In this document: in pieces, positions 7,204-15,707 of the stretch
Layout: each line of letters starts with the position of its first letter
How positions within the stretch are numbered: position 1 is the first letter of the stretch
Assembly (NCBI RefSeq): GCF_019222765.1
Contig: NZ_CP078145.1
Coordinates: 496,001-560,000 of the forward strand
Direction: 5' to 3'
Length of the DNA stretch: 64,000 nt
Origin: Nocardia iowensis
GTDB lineage: Bacteria; Actinomycetota; Actinomycetes; Mycobacteriales; Mycobacteriaceae
The notes under the pieces: model-generated
The model's input: only the letters and a program-made list of their open reading frames with translations
Database searches by the model: none
Told to the model about the DNA's origin: nothing
Translations under genes and position numbers: made by a program

Positions 7204-8316
7204 ATGAATCTTGAAGTGGCGCCGGACAACAGCAGCCCGCCACCGGCACTCGTGCTCATCCGCGACCCCCGGCTGCGCGACGAAGTGCGCCGCGTCGCCG
7301 CCGCGGCCGAACGCGGTCTCGATGAACGGCAGCTGCCCATCGGCAGACACGCGTGGACGGGTGCCCCGCTGGTGATCCTGGACACAGTCACGGCCGGCGA
7401 GGCCGCCGAAGCGGGCTATCTGCGCCGTCTCGGCGTCGTTCTGGTCACCGATGGCGAACCCGGATTGCTCGATTGGCAAGCAGCTGCGGCAATCGGCGCC
7501 GAGCGGGTGACCGCGCTGCCCGGGGCCGCCGTAGGACTTATCGAGATGTTTGCTGAGTACGGTGAACAGCGCCAAGGAGACGGGGTTGTCGTCGCGGTGG
7601 CGGGTGCTGCCGGGGGAGCGGGAGCGTCGACTCTGGCCGCTGCGGTGGCGCTGCGATCCGCCGCCGAAGGGTTCCGGCGCGACACCATTCTGGTTGACGG
7701 CGCACCCCTCGGCGGCGGTCTCGACCTGCTGCTCGGCATCGAAAACAGCGCCGGACTGCGCTGGCAGGACCTGGTCGTCGAGGACGGAAGGGTGGCGGCG
7801 GCCGCGCTGCACTCCGCGCTGCCAACCGCCGCCCCCGGGGTGGCCGTGCTGGCCTGTGGGCGCTGCGGTGCGGGCCGGTTGCCACGCGAGATCGGTCCCG
7901 CCGCCGTCCGTGCGGTGATCGAAGCAGGCCGTGCCGCAGGCGATTTGGTGATTTGCGACATATCCGGCGAGCGTGGCCCGCACGCCGACCAGATGCTCGA
8001 CTCCGCCGACCTCGTCGTCCTGGTCGTTCCCGCGCGATTGCGCGCGGTCGCCGCCGCCGAAGCGGTTGCCGCCCACATCGCCCGCCGAAACCCCAACCAG
8101 GGCTTGATAGTCCGCGGCCCCGCACCAGGCGGGCTGCGCGGCCCCGAGGTCGCCGAGGTGCTCGACCTCCCGCTGCTCGCGGCCGTCCGCGCCCAATCCG
8201 GCCTGGCCGCTCGACTGGAACGCGGCGGGTTGACCGTACAGCGCCGCGGCCCGTTGCGGGACGCGGCCGATGCGGTGCTCGATGTGCTCAGCGCACCGGC
8301 GGGACAGCGGCGATGA
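7204..8316 (+). CDS. ssd: Septum site-determining / CpaE-TadZ-like protein Ssd (Rv3660c-like)
   Basis: A 370-residue MinD/ParA-superfamily protein, first gene of the Tad pilus cluster and positional equivalent of M. tuberculosis Ssd. The N-terminal ~120 residues resemble the receiver-like domain of CpaE/TadZ; the rest is the ATPase-like fold. The P-loop region reads AGGAGAST (136-143), so both lysines of the canonical KGGxGKST are alanine, while downstream elements (LVDGAPLGGGLD, VICDISGE) are kept. Known relatives position the Tad machine at the pole or affect division. With these changes ATP hydrolysis is doubtful and a scaffold role is more likely (inference). The start ATG at 7204 follows a GC-rich leader. 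Confidence 0.85.
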   Translation: MNLEVAPDNSSPPPALVLIRDPRLRDEVRRVAAAAERGLDERQLPIGRHAWTGAPLVILDTVTAGEAAEAGYLRRLGVVLVTDGEPGLLDWQAAAAIGAERVTALPGAAVGLIEMFAEYGEQRQGDGVVVAVAGAAGGAGASTLAAAVALRSAAEGFRRDTILVDGAPLGGGLDLLLGIENSAGLRWQDLVVEDGRVAAAALHSALPTAAPGVAVLACGRCGAGRLPREIGPAAVRAVIEAGRAAGDLVICDISGERGPHADQMLDSADLVVLVVPARLRAVAAAEAVAAHIARRNPNQGLIVRGPAPGGLRGPEVAEVLDLPLLAAVRAQSGLAARLERGGLTVQRRGPLRDAADAVLDVLSAPAGQRR

Positions 8317-8462
8317 GGCAACGGGGCGCGGGTGGTCACAACGACCGGCCGGGCAGCGCAACGAATTGCCGCCCGAGCATGGAAGAGCGCGGGTGCCTGG
8401 TCCGCGGGACCCAGACGGCGGAGGTCTGGCGCCGACGCGCGGCGGGGCGGGGACGGCGATGA
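8313..8462 (+). CDS. Short relay ORF between ssd and tadA (49 aa)
   Basis: This ORF starts in an ATGA overlap with the ssd stop and ends in an ATGA overlap with the tadA start, so it exactly fills the 142-nt gap. The 49-residue product is Arg/Gly-rich and resembles nothing I know. It may serve only to carry ribosomes from one gene to the next. Protein function is not supported. Confidence 0.35.
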   Translation: MRQRGAGGHNDRPGSATNCRPSMEERGCLVRGTQTAEVWRRRAAGRGRR

Positions 8463-9643
8463 GTGCGCTGGTGACGTCCGAGCTGCTCGATCGGGTGCGA
8501 GAGCGGCTGTCCGGTGCAGCGGGGGATCCGGATCCGGCTCAGGTTGCCGCCGCCATTAGGGCGGAGGCAGGCGGGGTGCTCGGCGACACGGATCTGCTAC
8601 GGGCACTGCGGTTGTTGCAGACCGAGATGACCGGGGCCGGTGTACTGGAGCCGCTGCTGCACGATCCACAGGTCGCCGATGTGCTGGTGACCGGTGCGGA
8701 TGCGGTGTGGATCGATCGTGGGCACGGTCTGGAGAAAACCTCGATCACCTTTCCGGACGAGGCGGCGGTCCGCAGACTCGCGCAGCGGCTCGCCCTCTCG
8801 GCCGGACGCCGACTCGACGATGCCCAACCGTGGGTGGACGGCCGACTGTCCGGAACTGGAGCGGCGCTGGGTGATTCGTTCGGTGTGCGACTGCATGCCG
8901 TGCTCGCACCGGTCGCGCACGGTGGCACCTGTTTATCGCTGCGAGTGCTGCGGCCCGCCACGCAGGGCTTGGACGCACTGGCGGCTGCCGGCGCGGTACC
9001 CGGCGACGCAAAGCACCTGCTGGAGCGAATTATTCAGGCGCGCCTCGCCTTTCTGGTGGTGGGTGGCACCGGGGCGGGTAAGACGACGCTGCTGTCCGGC
9101 CTGCTCGCCAAGATCGGTCCGAGCGAACGGATCGTCTGTGTGGAAGATGCCGCCGAACTCGCGCCACCACACCCGCATGTGGTGCGGCTCGTCGCACGCA
9201 CCGCGAATGTCGAGGGTGTCGGCGAGGTGACCGTCCGCGACCTGGTTCGCCAGGCCCTGCGCATGCGACCGGACCGAATCGTGGTCGGCGAGGTCAGAGG
9301 CGCCGAGGTCGTCGACCTGCTGACGGCACTCAACACCGGCCACGACGGCGGCGCGGGAACAGTCCACGCGAACTCGCCGCAGGAAGTACCCGCTCGGCTG
9401 GAAGCCCTTGCCGCCCTTGGTGGCATGGACCGCGCCGCACTGCACAGCCAACTGGCCGCGGCTGTGCAAGTCGTCCTGCATGTTCATCGTCGTGCGGACG
9501 GCTCCCGTGGACTCCGCGAAATCGGCCTTGTTCACCGAAACGACAACGGTCGCGTCCACATCGCCCCCGCCTGGCACGCGTCCGCCCCGGCACCTGCCGC
9601 CGCCGACCTGGCCCGCCTACTCAGCGAAAGGCTCGACCGATGA
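8459..9643 (+). CDS. tadA: Tad pilus assembly ATPase TadA/CpaF (Rv3659c-like)
   Basis: Type II/IV secretion ATPase that powers Flp pilus assembly at the inner membrane, 394 residues from the ATG at 8459. Walker A is GGTGAGKTT in the segment beginning FLVVGGTG. The Asp box region holds CVEDAAEL, Walker B is DRIVVGEVRG, and the His-box region includes GTVHANSP. An in-frame extension upstream to about 8270 is open, but it overlaps ssd. The chosen start has GGGGACGGCG before it and coincides with the relay ORF stop, which supports coupling. It should act on TadB and TadC. Confidence 0.9.
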   Translation: MSALVTSELLDRVRERLSGAAGDPDPAQVAAAIRAEAGGVLGDTDLLRALRLLQTEMTGAGVLEPLLHDPQVADVLVTGADAVWIDRGHGLEKTSITFPDEAAVRRLAQRLALSAGRRLDDAQPWVDGRLSGTGAALGDSFGVRLHAVLAPVAHGGTCLSLRVLRPATQGLDALAAAGAVPGDAKHLLERIIQARLAFLVVGGTGAGKTTLLSGLLAKIGPSERIVCVEDAAELAPPHPHVVRLVARTANVEGVGEVTVRDLVRQALRMRPDRIVVGEVRGAEVVDLLTALNTGHDGGAGTVHANSPQEVPARLEALAALGGMDRAALHSQLAAAVQVVLHVHRRADGSRGLREIGLVHRNDNGRVHIAPAWHASAPAPAAADLARLLSERLDR

Positions 9644-9780
9644 GCATCACCGGTGCGGCGCTGCGCTGGGACTCGCAGGCTGTACAGCGATCCGGGCCAA
9701 TGCTTGCCGGGTGGGGGCAGCTGCCGAGAAGCCGGTGCGGTGGGCATTTCGCGCCGCCAGCCGACCGAGGCAGCCGATGA
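9640..9780 (+). CDS. Short relay ORF between tadA and tadB (46 aa)
   Basis: Begins in an ATGA overlap with the tadA stop and ends in an ATGA overlap with the tadB start, filling the 133-nt gap completely. The 46-residue sequence has no recognisable domain. The same arrangement occurs between ssd and tadA. The overlaps are seen directly; translation is inferred. Confidence 0.35.
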   Translation: MSITGAALRWDSQAVQRSGPMLAGWGQLPRSRCGGHFAPPADRGSR

Positions 9781-10568
9781 CCGCGGCATTGATGTGTCTC
9801 GCACTTGCGCTGCTCGCGGCACCGGCCGCTTCGTCACGTCGTCGATTCTCCGACCTGTTCGCAGAACCGGCCACTGTTCGAAAAATGCGTAAGGACAACT
9901 TGATTCGACTCGCGGGTGTAGTCGGCGTGCTAGCGGCGCTGATGTTCGGGCCGGGTCCGTTCCTTGCTGCGGCGATGGTGGTGGGGACGGTGTGGTTCCG
10001 GATGCGCCGGGCCGGTCGGGATCGTCGCAGACACGTCGAATGCGCCTACCTGCTGGATGCCTTGGAAGCGGTGATCGGGGAGTTGCGGGTCGGTGCGCAT
10101 CCGAGTGCGGCCGCCGAGGTCGCGGCGGGCGAGGCGCGGGGTGAATCCGCCTTGGCGTTCGCGGTCAGTGCCGGTCGCAGCAGGCTGGGTGGTTCCGCGG
10201 CGGCCGGGTTGCGGCAGCCGGATTCCATTGTCGCCGGGGAACTCGCGCGGATCGCCGATGCGTGGCAGGTCGCCGAGCAGCACGGACTCGCGCTCGCCGA
10301 ACTCCTGTCCGCAGCACGCACGGACCTGGTGGGCCGCATCCGGTTCCACGGCCGCACCACCGCCGCCCTCGCCGGTGCCCGGGCCACCGCCGCCGTCCTG
10401 GCTTGCCTGCCCCTCCTCGGCATCGGCCTCGGCCACATGATGGGCGCCGCCCCGCTGCACGTCCTCTTCGCCTCCTCGGCGGGCACGGTGCTGCTGCCAC
10501 TCGGCGCCGCCCTGGCCTGCGCGGGCCTGCTATGGACCGATGCCATCACGCGAAAGGTGCTCGTATGA
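9777..10568 (+). CDS. tadB: Tad pilus inner-membrane platform protein TadB (Rv3658c-like)
   Basis: A 263-residue type II secretion F-domain protein, the same size as Rv3658c. An N-terminal membrane helix (MTAALMCLALALLAAP), a second at about residues 45-70, a cytoplasmic GspF-like region (about 85-190, with ADAWQVAEQHGLALAEL) and C-terminal helices are visible. The ATG at 9777 is preferred to longer in-frame readings because it gives the family length and overlaps the relay ORF stop. Confidence 0.85.
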   Translation: MTAALMCLALALLAAPAASSRRRFSDLFAEPATVRKMRKDNLIRLAGVVGVLAALMFGPGPFLAAAMVVGTVWFRMRRAGRDRRRHVECAYLLDALEAVIGELRVGAHPSAAAEVAAGEARGESALAFAVSAGRSRLGGSAAAGLRQPDSIVAGELARIADAWQVAEQHGLALAELLSAARTDLVGRIRFHGRTTAALAGARATAAVLACLPLLGIGLGHMMGAAPLHVLFASSAGTVLLPLGAALACAGLLWTDAITRKVLV

Positions 10569-10871
10569 AACAAACTCGCTGCCTCATATGCGGCCGATCC
10601 TCTGCGCGCCAAGCGGTTTCGGCTCCGGTGCTGTTACCTCCAGGGTCCGTACGCAGGTCTGAGTGGGTGTCGAAGTCGGTGCCGGAGTTGGAGTTGGACC
10701 GTGTCGGCCACACCTGGTCGGATGCGGGATTCGCGGTTGGCTCGCTTGTTCGACACTGCTGTGGACCGCGGCCAGTGGATGCGGTGTGTGCAGGGGATGT
10801 CGGTTCGGGAGGTGCGGACTGCACTCCATGCGCGACGCATTCGTGCACTGACCCGGGTGAGGAGGCTCAGG
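10569..10871. other. 303-bp gap inside the tad operon
   Basis: No recognisable gene lies between tadB and tadC. A frame beginning with ATG in an ATGA overlap with the tadB stop (10565) stays open, but it runs through tadC and shows only Cys-rich, biased composition. The tadC frame is also open from 10701 (GTG), but the ATG at 10872 has the only good ribosome binding site. Confidence 0.6.
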
Positions 10872-11495
10872 ATGGAACTGGCCGTGACTTATCCGTCGCT
10901 GCCGACCTTGTTGCTCGCGGTCGCGCTGCTCCTGTTGCCCGGCCGGGTGGCGGTGCGCCGACGGCTGCGAACTCTTCGGCAGCCGGGGGCGGCACGCACC
11001 GCCGAGCCCGCATCGCGGCAGCAGCTCGACCCGCTGGCATCCGCTTCGGTGTTCGACCTGTTGGCAGCGTGTCTGCGGGCCGGACTGCCGATGGCGGGTG
11101 CCGCGCGGGCGGTGGCGCCAAGCGCGCCGGAACTGTTGGGCGAGGCACTGAGTCGGGCGGCGGATCTGCTCGCTCTCGGCGCCGATGCCGCCACCGCATG
11201 GGAGCGGGCGGCGGAAGGTGGCGCCGGACGGCCGGGCGCCGAGGACGTCGAGTCGTTGGCGCGGATGGCACGCAGATCCGCGCGGTCAGGTGCCTCGCTG
11301 GCGGTCGCGGTAGCGGAACTGGCCGAACAACGCCGGGGTGCGGTCGAGGATGCGGCCGCGGCGCGGGCCGAGCGGGCCGGGGTGTTGATCGGCGGTCCGC
11401 TCGGGCTCTGCTTCCTTCCCGCGTTCGTCTGCCTCGGCATCGTGCCGGTGGTGGTCGGCCTGGCAGGCCGGGTGCTCGGCGGTGGACTGCTGTGA
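10872..11495 (+). CDS. tadC: Tad pilus inner-membrane platform protein TadC (Rv3657c-like)
   Basis: A 207-residue partner of TadB, with the F-domain motif pattern LLAACLRAGLPMAGAARAVA (about residues 57-76) and two C-terminal hydrophobic segments around residues 165-205. The start ATG at 10872 is preceded by GGAGG at 7-nt spacing, the clearest Shine-Dalgarno in the cluster. It is alanine-rich like its M. tuberculosis equivalent. It should form the pilus platform with TadB. Confidence 0.82.
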   Translation: MELAVTYPSLPTLLLAVALLLLPGRVAVRRRLRTLRQPGAARTAEPASRQQLDPLASASVFDLLAACLRAGLPMAGAARAVAPSAPELLGEALSRAADLLALGADAATAWERAAEGGAGRPGAEDVESLARMARRSARSGASLAVAVAELAEQRRGAVEDAAAARAERAGVLIGGPLGLCFLPAFVCLGIVPVVVGLAGRVLGGGLL

Positions 11496-11591
11496 GCGAG
11501 CGAGTCGTTGGCACTACCGCCGTGTCCGCCCCACCCAACGGAACGTGCCCGCGCGGATCCGCCGCGCGGACCGGAGTGAGAGGGGAATCAG

Positions 11592-11831
11592 GTGCGAGTC
11601 GAGCGAGTGGCGAGCCACGCAATCCACGAACTGAGGGCTGTATATACGGAGCTGCGTTCGCGAATCCTGCACGCGGTGACCGCCGACGACGGGATGAGCA
11701 CGGCCGAGTACGCGATCGGGACGATCGCCGCCGCGGCGTTCGGTGCCGTGCTGTACGGGGTGGTGACCGGCGACAGCATCGTGAACGCGCTGACGAAGAT
11801 CATCGATCGGGCCCTCAACACCGCCGTGTAG
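11592..11831 (+). CDS. flp: Flp-type pilin, DUF4244 family (Rv3656c-like)
   Basis: A 79-residue prepilin, the expected structural subunit of the pilus. After a basic leader it has GMSTAEYAIGTIAAAAFGA: a prepilin peptidase would cut after the Gly (about residue 34), leaving Glu at position +5 and the adjacent Tyr typical of Flp pilins. One hydrophobic helix follows. The GTG start is preceded by GAGGGGAA. The leader is longer than in the mycobacterial protein. No prepilin peptidase gene is present in the window. Confidence 0.88.
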   Translation: MRVERVASHAIHELRAVYTELRSRILHAVTADDGMSTAEYAIGTIAAAAFGAVLYGVVTGDSIVNALTKIIDRALNTAV

Positions 11832-11893
11832 CTGCCTGGCCGAATTCGATAAAGAACTGGGCTGCAACAGTTCTCGGTGCTGACCGGGGTTCG

Positions 11894-12208
11894 GTGACGG
11901 TCGAGGCGGCGATCGCACTCGCCACCCTCGTCGTCGCGGTCGTGCTGTGTATCGGAGCCTTGCTGGCGGCGTCGACGCAGGTGCGCTGTGTCGATGCCGC
12001 CCGCGAGGCGGCCCGGCTGTCCGCCCGCGGCGACGAGGCGAACGCGATCTCGGCGGCCCGCCGCGTCGCACCTCCGGCTGCGGACATCTCGGTGCGCACC
12101 GAAGGTGACCGCGTGATCGCCCGCGTCAGCTCCCGCGCCCCACTCCTACCCCTGCTGACCCTCCGCGCCGATGCCATCGCCGCGCTCGAGCCGGGGACGG
12201 CACCGTGA
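11894..12208 (+). CDS. tadE: TadE-like minor pilin (Rv3655c-like)
   Basis: A 104-residue TadE-type pseudopilin with a single membrane helix (VTVEAAIALATLVVAVVLCI) and the conserved RCVDAAREAARL segment. The frame upstream encodes IKNWAATVLGADRG just before VTVEAA. That looks like a normal prepilin leader, with cleavage after Gly and Glu at +5, but it has no ATG, GTG or TTG. The first standard start is this GTG, which would remove the leader. Real translation may begin at a rare codon such as ATA at 11849, or by another route. The stop overlaps the next gene (GTGA). Confidence 0.75.
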   Translation: MTVEAAIALATLVVAVVLCIGALLAASTQVRCVDAAREAARLSARGDEANAISAARRVAPPAADISVRTEGDRVIARVSSRAPLLPLLTLRADAIAALEPGTAP

Positions 12209-12585
12209 GCGAGGGGAACCACCAGCTGGTGACGGGGCTGAGGACGGAGGCGGGAGCGGCGACGGTCTTCGCGTGTCTCGCACTGACCGGACTGATCGCC
12301 GCAACGCTGCTGATCGGACAGGTCGGTGTGGTGGTTGTCACTCGGCACCGTGCGCAGGCCGCAGCCGACTTGGCGGCGCTCGCGGCCGCGGGAACTTTGG
12401 TCGAGGGCGCGGAGTCCGGATGTGCCGAGGCGGGGGTGGTTGCGCGTCGGATGGGGACGCGGCTGCAGGGGTGCGAAGTCGTTGAGTGGGATGCAACGGT
12501 GATTGTGGAAAGGAATGTACCAATAGGTCTGTTAGGCGTGCGGATGGTGAGTGCGGTCGCCCGCGCCGGACCCGTTGATGAGTGA
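12205..12585 (+). CDS. TadE-like protein of the helicase-secretion neighbourhood (Rv3654c-like)
   Basis: A 126-residue small protein in the place of Rv3654c. It has the N-terminal segment TEAGAATVFACLALTGLIAA, a pseudopilin-like helix, followed by HRAQAAADLAALAAA, characteristic of the Tad-associated TadE-like family seen next to DUF1998 helicases. The GTG start overlaps the tadE stop. It probably forms part of the pilus tip or base (inference). Confidence 0.8.
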   Translation: MSEGNHQLVTGLRTEAGAATVFACLALTGLIAATLLIGQVGVVVVTRHRAQAAADLAALAAAGTLVEGAESGCAEAGVVARRMGTRLQGCEVVEWDATVIVERNVPIGLLGVRMVSAVARAGPVDE

Positions 12586-12898
12586 GTGTGACTGGTGCGC
12601 GCACTCGCACTCCAGCCGTTCTTGCGAGTAGCGGAAATCGGTAATTCCCCAGGCCAAATAATTCCAACTGGACAATTGTCCGCATTGGCGCGGATAAAGA
12701 AACGAATGAATGCGCATGTACGCAGGCGTCGCTGTGGCAATAGCGCAGTTAACCTGAATACATTCCTCTTTATTCGGCCGCCCGGAACCCGCCGCCGGGC
12801 TGCCGGGCGCGCCTCAGCGTTCCCGGTGAACGCGCAGGTCAGGTGGATGTTCGGTCACGCGCCGGGCGCGGGTCCGTCACGAACCGAGCTCGGCGTCG
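12586..12898. other. Intergenic region between convergent tad operon and helicase gene
   Basis: 313 bp without a credible gene. The first half is less GC-rich than its surroundings. A 6-bp hairpin (gcgttc at 12817-12822 with gaacgc at 12828-12833) could help termination in either direction. Nothing else is recognised. Confidence 0.5.
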
Positions 12899-15271
12899 TC
12901 ACCCGACCGACAGCTCGGCCAGCACCACCGTGAGCAGCCTGGCCGCGCCGGCCTTGTCGAGCGGGTGGTTTCCGTTCCCGCACTTGGGTGACTGAACGCA
13001 GGACGGACAGCCCGCGGCGCAGGCGCAGGACTCGATCACGGCCAGGGTCGCCGAGAGCCAGCGGTGCAGCTGGGCGAACCCACGCTCGGCGAAGCCCGCC
13101 CCGCCGGGCTGACCGTCGTAGACGAAGACCGTCGGCAGCCCCGTGTCCGGGTGTTCGGCGGTGGAGACGCCACCGATATCCCACCGATCGCAGGTCGCCA
13201 CCAGCGGCAACAGCCCGATCGCCGCGTGCTCGGCGGCATGCAGCGCACCGGGCACATCCGCCACGTCGATTCCCGCCAGCGCCAACAACTCCGGGCGCAC
13301 CGTGTACAGCACCGCCCTGGTGGGCAGCGTGTGCTCGGGCATATCGAGTTCGACCAGGTCCAGGACCTCGCCGGTGACCAGGGTGCGCAGATACCCGACC
13401 ACCTGGCTGGTCACCCGCACCTGCGCCAACGCCGTCGTCACGCGGCCGTGGCGGCGGTGGTCGGTCATCGTGTCGATGGCGATCGAGGTGACCGAGCGGG
13501 CACTGGTGGTCCAGCCCGGCTCGGCGGCGTGCACGAACGCGACGCCCCCCTCGAGATCCAGCTCGTCGACCACGTAGGTATCGCCTTGATGCAGGTGAAC
13601 GGCGCCCTGATGCAGTGTCGCCGGCGCTCGTCCGGCGTCGGCCGTGCCGAGCAACCGGCCGGTCTCGCCATCGACGATGGCCACTGGCGTGCCGATGCCG
13701 CCGCGCACGTCAACGGCGTCGTGCGGCTGCGTCTCCGCGGTGACGTACCAGCGCCCGCGCTCCTCGGCGCCCGGGACGGCGCGGCGTCTGATCAGGCCTT
13801 TCTCCGCGAGGTCGGTCAACACCTGGCGCGCACCGAGCTCGTCCACCTCGGCGTCGGTGAGGGGTAGTTCCAATGCGGCGCAGAGCAATTGCGGACCAAG
13901 GACATAAGGGTTGCGCGGATCGGTGATCGTGGCCTCGACCGGCTTGTCCAGCAGCGCTTCCGGATGGTGCACGAGGTAGGTGTCCAGCGGATCGTCCCTG
14001 GCCACGAGCAGCACCAACGACCCCTGCGTGCGCCGTCCCGCCCGGCCCGCCTGCTGCCAGAACGAGGCGACGGTGCCGGGAAAACCGCAGATCACCACGG
14101 CATCGAGCCCCGCGATATCGACCCCGAGTTCGAGCGCATTGGTGGTGGCCGCGCCGAGCAGCGAACCGTCCGACAGCGCGGTCTCCAGATCGCGCCGATC
14201 CTCCGCGAGGTAACCCGCCCGATAGGCGGCAACGCGCTCGGCAAGGCTCGGATCGACCTCGCTCAGCAGCCGCCGCGTGTCCATCGCCGTGAGCTCGGCG
14301 GCCCGGCGCGAGCGGACGAAGGTCAGCGTCCGCGCGCCCTCGACCACCAGGTCCGCCATGATCCTGGCGGCTTCCGTGGTGGCCGCCCGCCGGACCGGTG
14401 CGCCGTTTTCGCCGGTCACCGTGGTGAGCAGAGGTGGTTCCCACAGCGCGACGGTGCGCGGACCCTGCGGTGACCCGTCCTCGGTGACCGCGACGCACGG
14501 CGCTCCGATCAACCGGGACGCGGCGGCCGCGGGCTCCGCCGTGGTCGCCGAGCACAGCACGAACACCGGGTCGGCGCCGTAGCGCGCGGCGATCCGCCGC
14601 AGCCTGCGCAGCACCAGCGCCACGTGCGAACCGAAAACGCCACGGTAGGCGTGGCATTCGTCGACCACCACGTAGCGCAGCCTGCGCAGCACCCGCGCCC
14701 AGCGCTGATGCGAGCGCAGGATGCCAAGATGCAGCATGTCGGGGTTGGTGAAAACCCAGCGTGCGTTGGCTCGCACCCACTGCCTGATCTCGGCAGGCGT
14801 ATCGCCGTCATAGGTTGCCGGATGGATATCGCGCAGCGGTCCCTCATGGGTCAGCGCACCGACGGCACGCAGTTGATCCGCGCCCAGCGCCTTGGTGGGT
14901 GCCAGATAAATGGCAGTGGCCCTCGGGTCTTCGCGCAGCGCGGTCAATACCGGCAGCTGATATCCCATCGACTTGCCGGATGCCGTGCCGGTGCTGACGA
15001 CCACGTGCGCTCCGCCGAAGGCGAGGTCGGCGGTGCGGGTCTGATGACTCCACGGCGCGTTGACTCCGGTCTCCTGTAATGCGGCGACCACTTCAGGCGA
15101 TGTCCAATCAGGCCAGGTGGTGACCTCGGCGGCCCGCGCGGGGAGCTCGACGACATGGGTTAGTCGGGGGTCGTCGGAGGGCGCGCCGACTAGGACACGA
15201 TTCAGCAACGATGTCCCATAGCCGAGGCCGGTGGGAAGCGCTGTCCGGGCGGTCGAGGTCGTCGGATTCAT
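12899..15271 (-). CDS. DEAD/DEAH-box helicase with DUF1998 domain (Rv3649/MrfA-like)
   Basis: A 790-residue superfamily 2 helicase. Motif I is TGTASGKS (about 94-101), motif II DECH (204-207), and the C-terminal RecA lobe has QQAGRAGRR. The C-terminus is a DUF1998 domain with a four-Cys cluster, CACAAGCPSCVQSPKC, that should bind a metal. B. subtilis MrfA, of the same architecture, acts in excision repair of mitomycin damage; a repair role here is inference. It is convergent with the tad operon and divergent from cspA. No strong Shine-Dalgarno supports the ATG at 15271, so a nearby start is possible. Confidence 0.9.
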   Translation of the reverse strand: MNPTTSTARTALPTGLGYGTSLLNRVLVGAPSDDPRLTHVVELPARAAEVTTWPDWTSPEVVAALQETGVNAPWSHQTRTADLAFGGAHVVVSTGTASGKSMGYQLPVLTALREDPRATAIYLAPTKALGADQLRAVGALTHEGPLRDIHPATYDGDTPAEIRQWVRANARWVFTNPDMLHLGILRSHQRWARVLRRLRYVVVDECHAYRGVFGSHVALVLRRLRRIAARYGADPVFVLCSATTAEPAAAASRLIGAPCVAVTEDGSPQGPRTVALWEPPLLTTVTGENGAPVRRAATTEAARIMADLVVEGARTLTFVRSRRAAELTAMDTRRLLSEVDPSLAERVAAYRAGYLAEDRRDLETALSDGSLLGAATTNALELGVDIAGLDAVVICGFPGTVASFWQQAGRAGRRTQGSLVLLVARDDPLDTYLVHHPEALLDKPVEATITDPRNPYVLGPQLLCAALELPLTDAEVDELGARQVLTDLAEKGLIRRRAVPGAEERGRWYVTAETQPHDAVDVRGGIGTPVAIVDGETGRLLGTADAGRAPATLHQGAVHLHQGDTYVVDELDLEGGVAFVHAAEPGWTTSARSVTSIAIDTMTDHRRHGRVTTALAQVRVTSQVVGYLRTLVTGEVLDLVELDMPEHTLPTRAVLYTVRPELLALAGIDVADVPGALHAAEHAAIGLLPLVATCDRWDIGGVSTAEHPDTGLPTVFVYDGQPGGAGFAERGFAQLHRWLSATLAVIESCACAAGCPSCVQSPKCGNGNHPLDKAGAARLLTVVLAELSVG

Positions 15272-15707
15272 GCGACGCGCACCGCGACACGCTGAGAAAG
15301 TGTGAAACGTGTGCGGTTAGGAAGGCCTACCTGCCATTTCGATACCCAATAGCGACCTGGGTCACAGGCTGTTTGCCATACGCCCACTCGGTTATCGGGA
15401 GGCAAACGAACCTCAAGTCTGGATTCTGGCATTGTGTCCCTCACCTGCGCATTCGCAAGATCAACTTTTTTGCAAATTGTCGGTAACTCGACTGTTGAAT
15501 TGCTCGAAGACATGGTTCACTGGTTCCTGGTCGCAAGCTTCTGTGTTCGAGGGACGGATCCAAAGTCCAAACCGTCAGCAGGATCGATGTTGCGAACGGT
15601 GTGCTTGGTGCTTTCCTGCAGGGGGAACCAACAGTACAGCGGTCGGAACGGACCCGGTGGACGAACCCAGTTGTCCGCCGTTCCGGTAAGAAAAGAGAAG
15701 GAACAGA
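15272..15707. promoter_or_regulatory. Divergent promoter region and long cspA leader
   Basis: 436 bp between the helicase and cspA, with more A+T than the neighbours. It must carry both promoters; no hexamer pair is convincing. Just before cspA there is an imperfect hairpin with arms 15645-15649/15680-15684 (ggaac/gttcc) and 15656-15662/15673-15679, ending 23 nt before the ATG. Long structured leaders are usual for cold shock genes, where they control mRNA stability and translation at low temperature. Confidence 0.5.

Noticed and set aside
10262..12208. 648-codon frame spanning tadB, tadC, flp and tadE
   Set aside because: Only its last ~105-120 codons, the TadE protein, make sense; the rest is out of frame with well-supported genes and has no family features.
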